Assembly (NCBI GenBank): GCA_964596345.1
Contig: CAZQSZ010000003.1
Location: 124,001 to 188,000, forward strand
DNA: 64,000 bases
Origin: CADEDV01 sp964596345
Lineage (GTDB): Bacteria; Bacteroidota; Bacteroidia; Chitinophagales; Chitinophagaceae
Direction of reading: 5' to 3'
Shown piece by piece: positions 45,240-52,648 of this stretch. Numbering within the stretch: the first letter of the stretch is position 1; the number at the start of each line of letters is the position of its first letter. The translations under genes and the position numbers were made by a program. A model generated the notes under the pieces. It did not search any database, was not told where the DNA came from, and saw nothing but the letters and a program-made list of their open reading frames with translations.

Positions 45240-46742
45240 TTATTTTTTTGCGGGCAATTCTTTCTTTAATTCATCAATCTGCTCCTGTAATTGCAGTATG
45301 TACAAAGTCAATTCTTCCACTTTTTCCACCAGGCGTTTACTCATATCACCCAGTTGTACCCCCTTTTTTTCTATTTCGGAAGCCGGAGGGATATTGGGCA
45401 GGTGTTTGTTTTCAGTAATGAATTTTTTTACCTCTGTAAGTGGCCGTAATTTGTAATCATCGGCAAATACATAATCAGGCCAGCTTCCAAAGGGAAGCGA
45501 GGTAACTTCTGTGGCTATCAGTTTTCCTTCCACACTTACCACATAGCCGGTGGCAACAGCACCGCCCCCGCCAATACTTATCTTACCATTGGCATACATA
45601 TAGATTCCATCACTGCTGTTTCTAATCCTGAATACACCGGTACCTGTTCCGGTAATTTCCGGGTTGATGCCCGCCGCCACCACACTAAGTCTTGTTACTC
45701 CGCCCGTTTTTAGCACCATACCGGTGTACCCACCATCGGTTGTTAATAATCCTCCTTCTGCGCCGCCACCAAGAGTGGCATTACCAACATGATTAACCAT
45801 AAAGCGATCCGTTCCATTGGTACGTACAATAAATCTTCCGGTTGTATTACTAAGATTGGTGCCTACTTTAATATCATCATCCACAAGTTGTACAAAACCC
45901 TTATCTATATTCCCGTTGCGTAGCTGCAGGATAGGGTCGTTGCCGTTTATAGTAAGTTCTGAAGATGGGGTGGTGGTTCCAATACCTACCTGGCCGTTTT
46001 CATCAATTGTCATCCGGTCTAATAACTTTGTTTGCAAAACGAGATGGCCGGTTGTGTTGGTTGAGTTAGTTCCTATTTTCAGATCATTACCATTGGTTAG
46101 TAAGAAACCTTTATTTACTCCACCATTTTGTAATTCAATGTAAGGGTTCGTGCCATTAATGGTTAATGCAGATACCGGGTCAGCCGTTCCGATACCGAGA
46201 TTACCGTTTTCATCCAGCCACATGCGGTCCAGAGCTTTCGTACTGAAAACTAGTTTGCCGGTACTGTTATTTGCATACGTGCCGAGCCGCATATTGGTAC
46301 CGTTTACCTGTAAAAATCCCCTGGCAGTTCCGCTGTTCATAAACTGTATAGCAGCGTTGGGAGCGTTGATTGATAATTTCTCCCCGGGAATATTGGTGCC
46401 AATACCAACGAACCCGCTGTTGTTATTAAAAATATTATTCCCGTTCGTTGTCCAGTAATTCTGGTAATTGTGTTGCAATTCAGCCCAGCCGCCATTCAGG
46501 TCACCCCGGTATATCCAGTAGCTGAATGTCGTCAGATCAAATACGGTCAGCCCGATGGCAGGACCGGCAATACTTGTTCTTTCCAGGGTAGTCATACGGG
46601 GAGCCAGCAGGCCCTTCGAATTACTTTTAATATCCAGTAAGGCTGAATTGTCAGGGACTGTTCCATCGGTATTGATAGCTACACTTTGCGCCAGCATCAT
46701 TACTGGGATACTCAACAAGAGTATAAAAAATAATTTTTTCAT
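45240..46742 (-). CDS. repeat-containing secreted protein with tail-fibre-like C-terminus
   Basis: This is a 500-residue exported protein. After the signal peptide, the N-terminal third has the pattern SALLDIKSNSKGLLAPRMTTLER. Three or more ~85-residue repeats follow with blocks NLGIGTADPVSALTING, KGFLLTNGNDLKIGTNSTNTTG and KLLDRMTIDENGQVGIGT. The C-terminus (FADDYKLRPLTEVKKFITENKHLPNIPPASEIEKKG) is followed by a coiled coil, the arrangement of Bacteroidota tail-fibre-like surface proteins and peptidase S74-like chaperone domains. It may be a surface adhesin or structural protein. Confidence 0.75.
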   Translation of the reverse strand: MKKLFFILLLSIPVMMLAQSVAINTDGTVPDNSALLDIKSNSKGLLAPRMTTLERTSIAGPAIGLTVFDLTTFSYWIYRGDLNGGWAELQHNYQNYWTTNGNNIFNNNSGFVGIGTNIPGEKLSINAPNAAIQFMNSGTARGFLQVNGTNMRLGTYANNSTGKLVFSTKALDRMWLDENGNLGIGTADPVSALTINGTNPYIELQNGGVNKGFLLTNGNDLKIGTNSTNTTGHLVLQTKLLDRMTIDENGQVGIGTTTPSSELTINGNDPILQLRNGNIDKGFVQLVDDDIKVGTNLSNTTGRFIVRTNGTDRFMVNHVGNATLGGGAEGGLLTTDGGYTGMVLKTGGVTRLSVVAAGINPEITGTGTGVFRIRNSSDGIYMYANGKISIGGGGAVATGYVVSVEGKLIATEVTSLPFGSWPDYVFADDYKLRPLTEVKKFITENKHLPNIPPASEIEKKGVQLGDMSKRLVEKVEELTLYILQLQEQIDELKKELPAKK

Positions 46743-46879
46743 ACAGAAGTTTGTAAATGATTGAATAGTTGTTGACCGGGGAACAAGATATAGCGGCGAT
46801 TTTCCTTTTTGGGCAACCCGGTTAGTTTACGGTAATCAATGCCTATTCTCCGGCAGCAGAGGTGAAAAGGGGTGCCAGG

Positions 46880-47488
46880 TTACCTGAAATTCCCGGTGAT
46901 GGCATAACAGATACGATCCGTGATGCGATGAAAGACCTGCCCATTGATCTCCCGCATTCTTCTCCGTTCTGATTTGTCGGTCAGCCGGCCCTGTTTATCG
47001 AAATATTGCCGGTCATTAAAAAAAGCAAGGGCATAATATTTTTCCCCGTTCAGGAAAGAGTTGAGGTGATTATTACGCATGGAGATAAAGACGAGGTTCT
47101 TCAACTGCCGGTTTTCATAATAATCCAGTTTGCTGATCCAGGTGCAGTGAATCAGTCTCATATCAGCGGCCAGCCCGATGATGGCAGCTGCAGGATAATT
47201 GTATTTTTCCAGCGTATCGGCAAAATCCTTTTCCAGCAGGTCAAAGCCATAAATATGTCTTGAACTGTCAGTCAGCATTTCAAAAGAGATATAGCGGAAA
47301 TTGCGGTCTTCAAACTGCAGGTGAAAGGGTTTAATGGCATAGTAATTCCTGAACCGGTTGCGGATACTGTCCAGCATTTCTTTGTTCTCATTGTAATAAC
47401 GGGTGGCAAAATTTTTACCCGGGGTGGAGCAGGCAATGAGGCTGCACAGGAAAAAGGTTATGATAATATGGTAAATGAGCTTCTGCAT
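46880..47488 (-). CDS. lipoprotein coupled to the C39-like protein
   Basis: This is a 202-residue lipoprotein starting MQKLIYHII, with the lipobox LIAC (Cys about residue 20). The mature part is charged and Tyr/Arg-rich, with no recognised domain. Its ATG overlaps the stop of the upstream C39-like protease candidate (TAATG at 47486-47490), which implies translational coupling and probable joint function. It could be a partner or an inhibitor. No other genes share the strand and spacing. Confidence 0.6.
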   Translation of the reverse strand: MQKLIYHIIITFFLCSLIACSTPGKNFATRYYNENKEMLDSIRNRFRNYYAIKPFHLQFEDRNFRYISFEMLTDSSRHIYGFDLLEKDFADTLEKYNYPAAAIIGLAADMRLIHCTWISKLDYYENRQLKNLVFISMRNNHLNSFLNGEKYYALAFFNDRQYFDKQGRLTDKSERRRMREINGQVFHRITDRICYAITGNFR

Positions 47489-48411
47489 TAGTTTCGTTCT
47501 GTACAAAAAGTGATACCGTAAGTAATTTTCTTTAACAGCCCTGTACTGATCTGCTGGTGGGTGGTTCTTCCCCCGTCAGTATAGGTGATATGAATCGTAT
47601 CATTTTCCCTGCTGATGTCCAGTAATAAAACATAATGAGTGGGAATTCCGAAACGGGTGGCCACATGTTTTTTCTTGTACAAAAGCCGGTTATTAAGGTA
47701 AAGGAACACAGTCCCTTTTTTTAATTTTTTCTCTATGAAGGAATAGAGATCATCAACAGAAGGGCGGATAAGATCGGCTCCGCGGGCCTCCACTTTCCAG
47801 TCAAACAGGTGCCGCAGCATCCGGTTGAATTTTGCAAAATTGGTAGCAGCCCATAACCTGTTCTCATCGCCCCGGTCATATCGCTTATTGAAGAAGTTGA
47901 GATAACCTTTAAAATGATCAGCCAGGGTAAGAAACCACATTTGCGTGGCGGGGTTGATATCAAGGATGCCTTTATACTTTAAATTCCCGGCCATGCTGCG
48001 GACGGCTTCTGATGGTTCCAACACTGCCCGGCCCATTTGCGCCTTTCCTTCTTTGTACAATTGAACCATGAGTTTTACAAAACCCAGGGGGTCATGATCA
48101 AGGGTTACAAAGGATAAAGCAGTATACCCGCAAAAGTTGGTATTCCGGCTTTCAAAGGCATAAGCCGGTCTTTGCACATAGAGCTGCAGGTTTTCCAGCA
48201 GGTATTCAGGTTTCACATTCGGCCAGAAAATGCTGGAGTCCGGTTTAGGCAATGTTCTTAAATATTCAGCAGCATCTTCCAGGGTTGAGATCCTTTTTGA
48301 ATCTGTATTGCCTGTATAAGCAAACGCAGGAATTGCGATCCAGCCGAAAAGAAAACACAATAAATATTGTTTAACAAACTGCGGCCTTATAATATGCTGC
48401 AAATTTCGCAA
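47488..48411 (-). CDS. secreted protein with candidate papain-like (C39-like) catalytic residues
   Basis: This is a 307-residue protein with an N-terminal hydrophobic signal (residues ~16-33). Reading for catalytic residues, a Cys lies in NTNFCGYTALSFV (about residue 93), a His in GIPTHYVLLLDI (about 260), and an Asp in ITYTDGGRTT (about 275). This Cys-His-Asp order and spacing is what C39 and papain-like peptidases use, but the surrounding sequence is otherwise unfamiliar. It is followed with overlapping stop and start by a lipoprotein. It could be a peptidase, a transglutaminase or an inactive relative. Confidence 0.5.
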   Translation of the reverse strand: MRNLQHIIRPQFVKQYLLCFLFGWIAIPAFAYTGNTDSKRISTLEDAAEYLRTLPKPDSSIFWPNVKPEYLLENLQLYVQRPAYAFESRNTNFCGYTALSFVTLDHDPLGFVKLMVQLYKEGKAQMGRAVLEPSEAVRSMAGNLKYKGILDINPATQMWFLTLADHFKGYLNFFNKRYDRGDENRLWAATNFAKFNRMLRHLFDWKVEARGADLIRPSVDDLYSFIEKKLKKGTVFLYLNNRLLYKKKHVATRFGIPTHYVLLLDISRENDTIHITYTDGGRTTHQQISTGLLKKITYGITFCTERN

Positions 48412-48476
48412 GGGTTTGAATTTTGGAAATAATTTAGTGATCTAAAAATACGAAATAGGTTACTGCAAATAAAAAA

Positions 48477-48494
48477 GCCTGCTGGAAAGCAGGC
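48477..48494 (-). terminator. hairpin terminator after the exported TetR-linked gene
   Basis: GCCTGCT (48477-48483) pairs with AGCAGGC (48488-48494). On the minus strand the hairpin is followed by TTTTTTATTTG. It lies 42 bases past the stop of the gene ending at 48536. Confidence 0.8.
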
Positions 48495-48535
48495 AGGTTC
48501 TTCATAACAAGGGGAATATCGTATACGGGTATCCT

Positions 48536-49114
48536 TTATTTACATTGGTTGTATAACTGAATTAGTTCTTCCAGCTTTTCATAACTGGTGCTGTTATTCT
48601 TTATGCTCTCTGTTACAGTTGGGCAATCTGCACAATACGTGGAAATAGCAGCCTGGAAATTCTTCTTGGTTATAAGGTGAAGGGCATTGTCTTTGCTGGT
48701 CCGGATAAAGAAGTCTTTAACGGCGCCTTCGGAACCGGAACTTACACCTACGGCTTCAGACCCGTTAAAGATGATCTGGCCGGAAGCGTCGGTGACTTTC
48801 TGGAACAGGGAGGCTTTTGCACCACTGCTAACCAGTTTGAAAAAGTCACTGCTATAGCTGATATAAATAGTGCCCTCTATGCCCGTTTCTTTTATATCAT
48901 TACCGCTGTACGTTGTTTTTTTGCCATCGGCATCCTGGAAAATAACAGCTGCTTTTGATTTGAAATTGTCTTTAACAAACCCCTCTTTACGGGTATTGTC
49001 ATTCAGGATGATATAACCCGTTTTAAAACCCGCCGGGGCCTGGGCTAGGACACTTGAGGAATGAACGAAAGCAAGACAAAGAGAAAATAAGATGAGAGAA
49101 AGGAAATGTTTCAT
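48536..49114 (-). CDS. exported protein of unknown function, TetR-linked
   Basis: This is a 192-residue protein with a signal peptide (about residues 1-25, ending VLAQAPA). The mature part has a beta-rich block (GYIILNDNTRKEGFVKDNFKSKAAVIFQDADGKKTTYSGNDI) and a conserved C-terminal pair of cysteines (YCADCPTV). No domain is recognised. It lies 67 bases downstream of the TetR gene on the same strand, with a TetR-type palindrome in the gap, so it is the best candidate for the regulator's target. Confidence 0.6.
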   Translation of the reverse strand: MKHFLSLILFSLCLAFVHSSSVLAQAPAGFKTGYIILNDNTRKEGFVKDNFKSKAAVIFQDADGKKTTYSGNDIKETGIEGTIYISYSSDFFKLVSSGAKASLFQKVTDASGQIIFNGSEAVGVSSGSEGAVKDFFIRTSKDNALHLITKKNFQAAISTYCADCPTVTESIKNNSTSYEKLEELIQLYNQCK

Positions 49115-49145
49115 GGTTTTTGGTTTTGATGATTAATATATTGTT

Positions 49146-49163
49146 ACTTACTAATAAGTAAGT
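49146..49163. promoter_or_regulatory. TetR-type operator, copy 1
   Basis: The 18-base palindrome ACTTACTAATAAGTAAGT (49146-49163) lies 32-49 bases upstream of the exported gene start. It matches the copy before the TetR gene at 16 of 18 positions. Confidence 0.7.
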
Positions 49164-49180
49164 TATAGAGGTAAAAAATT

Positions 49181-49753
49181 TTAGCTACTTACCTGGTCAA
49201 TAATACTTTTACAAATAGCCATATAATCTTTTTTTCCTGTGATACGGGCCAGTTGTACCCCGGCAGCCAGGTTGGTCATGATCAGCAGGGATTTTACTCT
49301 TGCTGTTTCGGGAAAGTTTAATTCACCGCTTTTCTTTCCCTGCTGTAACACTTTTTCCACCATTCCCAATACCATTTCGATCAGCTCACTCAATTTAGCC
49401 TTTACGGATTCAGGCATGGTGTTGTAATCCGAACAAACCGAACCAATGATGCAGATCTTATTTTGTTCGCACAGGTCAGTATAGCGGCCGATGAAAACTT
49501 CCAGTTTTTGTTTGGCTGTAATACCGGGGGCATTGATCTTAGCCCCGAGCTCTTTATAGCGCTGTATATACTGGTCAATGATCCCGGCCAGCAAGTCTTC
49601 TTTTCCCGGGAAATGATAATGAACAGCAGCATTCTTAATATCCAGCTCTTTGGCAATATCGGCATAGCTGAATGCATTGTACCCGTACACCTGTATCAGC
49701 TCGGTGCCTAATCGTAAAATTTCTTCTTTGGTATCGGTTGTCCTGACCGTCAT
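49181..49753 (-). CDS. TetR/AcrR-family transcriptional regulator
   Basis: This is a 190-residue repressor. The N-terminal HTH (about residues 5-50) has EEILRLGTELIQVYGYNAFSYADIAKELDIKNAAVHYHFPGKEDLL, the standard family pattern. The C-terminal ligand-binding half is helical, ending YMAICKSIIDQVSS. The ligand is not predictable. It is flanked by two nearly identical palindromes, one in its own promoter (49772-49789) and one before the next gene, so autoregulation and control of one target are likely. Confidence 0.93.
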   Translation of the reverse strand: MTVRTTDTKEEILRLGTELIQVYGYNAFSYADIAKELDIKNAAVHYHFPGKEDLLAGIIDQYIQRYKELGAKINAPGITAKQKLEVFIGRYTDLCEQNKICIIGSVCSDYNTMPESVKAKLSELIEMVLGMVEKVLQQGKKSGELNFPETARVKSLLIMTNLAAGVQLARITGKKDYMAICKSIIDQVSS

Positions 49754-49771
49754 TTCCCAAATATAAGAAAT

Positions 49772-49789
49772 ACTTACTACTTAGTAAGT
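49772..49789. promoter_or_regulatory. TetR-type operator, copy 2
   Basis: The palindrome ACTTACTACTTAGTAAGT has perfect 8-base arms around CT and lies 19 bases upstream of the tetR ATG. It suggests negative autoregulation. Confidence 0.75.
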
Positions 49790-49924
49790 GGCTTTTTTGA
49801 CAATGGTAAGTTCGTAAAACAACTAACGGTAATTACCTGAAAACAGGGTTAACACTTATCCTTTCCGGATATACCCGGCCGGGTTGTAGTAACAAATAGT
49901 ACAGCACATTAACATCTTGTTCTA

Positions 49925-49955
49925 TTGATTACAAAAGGCAGCTTCACGTACTTTG
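49925..49955 (+). promoter_or_regulatory. promoter for the degenerate GHKL gene
   Basis: TTG (49925-49927), a 21-base spacer and TACTTTG (49949-49955) resemble the -33/-7 consensus with one base less in the -7. A transcript from here would have a leader of about 180 bases. Confidence 0.45.
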
Positions 49956-49976
49956 ACTTCTGAAATTCCAATACCG

Positions 49977-50018
49977 ATGAAAACGACCCAAAACATTAAT
50001 CCTTTGAAAACCCGATGA
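49977..50018 (+). CDS. candidate 13-codon upstream open frame
   Basis: ATG at 49977 reads MKTTQNINPLKTR and stops with TGA at 50016-50018. It lies in the leader of the GHKL-like gene and spans the first repeat. It has no homology that I can name and might be a leader peptide or chance. Confidence 0.25.
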   Translation: MKTTQNINPLKTR

Positions 50019-50125
50019 TCCAAACCTGAGAAAACCAAACCAATCCTTTTGAAAAGCCCGTTGATCCGATCCTTTGAAAAAACCAGGTCTTGAAAAACCT
50101 GCTGATCCCAATCCTTTGAAAACCG
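49997..50125 (+). repeat. four short repeats ATCCTTTGAAAA in the leader
   Basis: The word ATCCTTTGAAAA (once with an extra T) occurs four times, at intervals of about 20 to 45 bases. Several copies are joined with nearby TGATCC and AAACC words. The spacing is irregular, so this is not a CRISPR array. Confidence 0.6.
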
Positions 50126-50140
50126 TCCAAACAGTACCTT

Positions 50141-50569
50141 ATGGAAAAGCAAACAGATCTTGCTGCAGATGCTGCCGTCCACGGAACTTCTTTGCAGCAA
50201 CTTATCAGTACCCTGGTTAACAGTTCCCTGCCTGCTGCACTTCAGAACAAGACGATTGTTTTGAACGAAGTCGGGCAGGGGGTTGTACTGGGAGTTGAAA
50301 AGGTTAAGGTTATTCCCATCCTGAAAGAATTGCTGGATACCGTGATCCTGAATTCCCGTAACGGGGAAATTCATATTACCGCAGAACGGTACCAGGGTAT
50401 CGTAGTATTACAGATACAGGAAAGGAATAATTACAACGGATATGCATTGGCATTCAGCGTCAGTTCCATCGAACCCGAAGCTGTTGAAATTGGCGGACAT
50501 ATTGCCATTAAGGATCCGAGAGCAAGAGTGGCTACCATCTCTTTTACCTTCCCCGACCTCGCAGCATAA
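50141..50569 (+). CDS. degenerate GHKL/HATPase-like protein
   Basis: This is a 142-residue cytosolic protein. It has the order of secondary structure of a small HATPase domain: a helix LPAALQNKTIVLNEVGQG, the N-box-like VIPILKELLDTVILNSRNGEIHI, a beta strand GIVVLQIQERNNYN, and the end VATISFTFPD. The expected DxGxG and later Gly motif are missing, so it may not bind ATP. It resembles the isolated ATPase-like modules seen in Bacteroidota. The repeat-rich leader suggests post-transcriptional control. Confidence 0.5.
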   Translation: MEKQTDLAADAAVHGTSLQQLISTLVNSSLPAALQNKTIVLNEVGQGVVLGVEKVKVIPILKELLDTVILNSRNGEIHITAERYQGIVVLQIQERNNYNGYALAFSVSSIEPEAVEIGGHIAIKDPRARVATISFTFPDLAA

Positions 50570-50591
50570 CTTTACTTTCTTTGTAGCCATG

Positions 50592-50625
50592 AAAAAGCCC
50601 TGTAGTAAATGCTACAGGGCTTTTT
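50592..50625. terminator. bidirectional hairpin terminator
   Basis: AAAAAGCCCTGTAG (50592-50605) and CTACAGGGCTTTTT (50612-50625) are perfectly complementary over 14 bases, with a 6-base loop. The hairpin lies between the convergent GHKL-like gene and ahcY. Confidence 0.9.
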
Positions 50626-50645
50626 ATATAATACACTGACAAGTA

Positions 50646-51971
50646 TTAATACCTGTAATGTTCAGCTTTAAACGGACCTTCTTTGCTGATACCGAGGTAT
50701 TCAGCTTGTGCTGTGGTCAGTTCATCCAGTTCAACACCGATCTTGGCGAGGTGTAAGCGGGCCACTTTCTCGTCCAGGTGCTTAGGCAGCACATAAACTT
50801 TGTTCTCATAGTTTTTATGGTTGAGCCACAATTCTATTTGAGCGAGGGTCTGGTTAGAGAAAGAGTTACTCATTACAAAGGAGGGGTGACCGGTAGCGCA
50901 ACCCAGGTTCACCAAACGGCCTTCTGCCAGGATGATGATGTCTTTGCCATCTACATTATAGATGTCAACCTGTGGTTTAATGGTATCCTTTGTATGACCA
51001 TAGTTCTGATTCAGCCAGGCAATGTCGATTTCGATATCAAAGTGGCCGATATTACAAACGATGGCTTTATCTTTCATCAGTTTGAAATGATCACCACGGA
51101 TCAGGTCACGGCAACCGGATGCTGTAACAACGATATCGGCTTCTTTTACTGCGTCGATCATTTTCTTTACTTCAAAACCGTCCATTGCAGCCTGTAATGC
51201 ACAGATCGGGTCGATTTCGGTAACGATCACACGGCAACCAGCTCCGGCTAAAGAAGCTGCTGAACCTTTACCCACATCACCATAACCACCAACAACGGCA
51301 ATCTTACCAGCCAGCATTACATCCGTAGCACGACGGATAGAATCCACTAATGATTCTTTACAACCGTATTTATTATCGAATTTAGATTTAGTAACTGAAT
51401 CGTTTACATTGATAGCAGGCATGGGTAAAGTACCTTTTGCCACTCTCTCATATAAACGGTGAACACCGGTAGTTGTTTCTTCAGAGATACCTTTTACATG
51501 CTGTATCAGTTCAGGGTAAGTATCCAGTACCATATTGGTCAGGTCACCACCATCATCCAGGATCATGTTCAGGGGTTTGTCTTTGCCACCGAAGAATAAT
51601 GTTTGTTCAATACACCAGTCAGCTTCTTCCTGTGTTTGTCCTTTCCAGGCAAATACACCGATACCGGCAGCAGCAATAGCAGCAGCTGCATGATCCTGTG
51701 TGGAGAAGATATTACAAGAGCTCCATTTTACTTCGGCACCCAGGGCCACTAATGTTTCGATCAGGACAGCAGTCTGGATGGTCATATGCAAACAACCGGC
51801 TACTCTTGCACCTTTTAAAGGTTGGGAAGGTCCGTATTCTTTACGGATAGACATCAGGCCGGGCATCTCTGCTTCGGCTAAACGAATTTCTTTGCGACCC
51901 CATTCAGCAAGGCTGATATCGGCCACTTTGTAGGGAAGGCTAAAGTCAATGGATTTAGTTACTGTTGACAT
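50646..51971 (-). CDS. ahcY: S-adenosyl-L-homocysteine hydrolase
   Basis: This 441-residue enzyme hydrolyses S-adenosylhomocysteine to adenosine and homocysteine in the methyl cycle. The blocks are complete: GCLHMTIQTAVLIETL, NIFSTQDHAAAA, the substrate loop SISEETTTGVHRLYER-like GISEETTTGVHRL, NVNDSVTKSKFDN, the NAD-binding GGYGDVGKGSA, and the C-terminal PKHLDEKVARLHL and KAEHYRY. The start at 51971 (MSTVTKS) is chosen over 51992 because a TAnnTTTG element overlaps the latter. The divergent Lrp-type regulator and the palindrome between them suggest control by that regulator. Confidence 0.96.
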   Translation of the reverse strand: MSTVTKSIDFSLPYKVADISLAEWGRKEIRLAEAEMPGLMSIRKEYGPSQPLKGARVAGCLHMTIQTAVLIETLVALGAEVKWSSCNIFSTQDHAAAAIAAAGIGVFAWKGQTQEEADWCIEQTLFFGGKDKPLNMILDDGGDLTNMVLDTYPELIQHVKGISEETTTGVHRLYERVAKGTLPMPAINVNDSVTKSKFDNKYGCKESLVDSIRRATDVMLAGKIAVVGGYGDVGKGSAASLAGAGCRVIVTEIDPICALQAAMDGFEVKKMIDAVKEADIVVTASGCRDLIRGDHFKLMKDKAIVCNIGHFDIEIDIAWLNQNYGHTKDTIKPQVDIYNVDGKDIIILAEGRLVNLGCATGHPSFVMSNSFSNQTLAQIELWLNHKNYENKVYVLPKHLDEKVARLHLAKIGVELDELTTAQAEYLGISKEGPFKAEHYRY

Positions 51972-51989
51972 GATTGTGTTTTTAGACAG

Positions 51990-51997
51990 CAAAAATA
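51990..51997 (-). promoter_or_regulatory. -7 element of the ahcY promoter
   Basis: TATTTTTG on the minus strand fits TAnnTTTG and lies 18 bases before the ahcY ATG. The palindrome at 52004-52018 covers the space between -7 and -33. Confidence 0.55.
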
Positions 51998-52003
51998 GTA
52001 TTA

Positions 52004-52018
52004 TAGAATATTATTCTA
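52004..52018. promoter_or_regulatory. palindrome TAGAATATTATTCTA, candidate Lrp operator
   Basis: TAGAATA and TATTCTA are perfectly complementary around a single T. The site is between the -7 elements of ahcY and the Lrp-type regulator gene, 7 and 11 bases from them. It is placed to block or activate both. Confidence 0.6.
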
Positions 52019-52028
52019 AGGAATTGTC

Positions 52029-52036
52029 TAAATTTG
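52029..52036 (+). promoter_or_regulatory. -7 element of the Lrp/AsnC-type gene
   Basis: TAAATTTG fits TAnnTTTG, 51 bases before the ATG at 52087. It argues for that start rather than the in-frame ATG at 51949, which lies inside ahcY. Confidence 0.5.
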
Positions 52037-52086
52037 GGAGAATCTTCCTGAAATCCATTATTAAAAGTCGAAAATCCTTTTTACGG

Positions 52087-52590
52087 ATGGCAAAAGCTAC
52101 CAAAACAGAAAAAACAGCTGTTACCGATGTTATACTCGATAGTAAAGACATGGCCATACTGAACCTGCTGCAGCAAAATGCGAGGATGACGGTAAAGGAA
52201 ATTGCAGCCAAAATACACCTGAGTACCACCCCGGTGCATGAACGGATCAAGCGGATGGAAACAAGCGGGGTGATAAAACAATATGCTACTTTGGTGGATC
52301 ATGCCAAAGTAAAGAAAAGCCTGATCGCCATTTGCTATGTATCATTAAAAGAGCACAACAAAACAGCAGGTACCAAGTTTGTAAAAGCCATACAACTGAT
52401 GCCCGATGTGGTGGAATGTTATACCATTTCCGGTGAATTTGATTTTATGCTGAAAGTAATGTGTGAGGATATGAATGCTTACCATGATTTTCATGTGAAT
52501 AAACTGAGCCAGATCGAGAATATGGGACATGTGCAAAGTATATTCGTCATGGGGATCATTAAACAAACACATCAATTGGTATTTGGCTGA
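52087..52590 (+). CDS. Lrp/AsnC-family transcriptional regulator
   Basis: This is a 167-residue regulator starting MAKATKTEK. The HTH (about residues 20-60) is ILNLLQQNARMTVKEIAAKIHLSTTPVHERIKRMETSGVI, the Lrp/AsnC pattern. The C-terminal RAM domain has VECYTISGEFDFMLKVMCEDM. The family senses amino acids. Here the divergent gene is ahcY, so a methionine-cycle effector is plausible but not shown. An upstream in-frame ATG at 51949 would overlap ahcY by 23 bases and skip the promoter. Confidence 0.9.
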   Translation: MAKATKTEKTAVTDVILDSKDMAILNLLQQNARMTVKEIAAKIHLSTTPVHERIKRMETSGVIKQYATLVDHAKVKKSLIAICYVSLKEHNKTAGTKFVKAIQLMPDVVECYTISGEFDFMLKVMCEDMNAYHDFHVNKLSQIENMGHVQSIFVMGIIKQTHQLVFG

Positions 52591-52648
52591 ATGCGGTCCC
52601 TGGTTGCCAGTTTAAAAAAGAAGAGTAACTTCAGTATAACAAAACGAT

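Larger units (their letters stand above)
49754..50140. other. 387-base intergenic region: TetR operator, promoter and repeat-bearing leader
   Basis: From left to right the region holds the TetR operator (49772-49789), about 130 bases in which I see nothing, a promoter (49925-49955), and a leader of ~180 bases. The leader contains a 13-codon frame and four copies of ATCCTTTGAAAA. No RNA gene family was recognised. Confidence 0.6.

Noticed and set aside
49997..50125. CRISPR array
   Set aside because: The repeats are only 12 bases, unevenly spaced, and the spacers resemble one another; no cas genes are near.
49922..50374. Minus-strand 150-codon frame across the leader repeats
   Set aside because: It is rich in Phe, Gln and Asp from the repeated bases, overlaps the GHKL-like gene and has no signal or domain.
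51949..52086. Extended start of the Lrp-type gene
   Set aside because: It would overlap ahcY and start upstream of the promoter; the added peptide has no family match.
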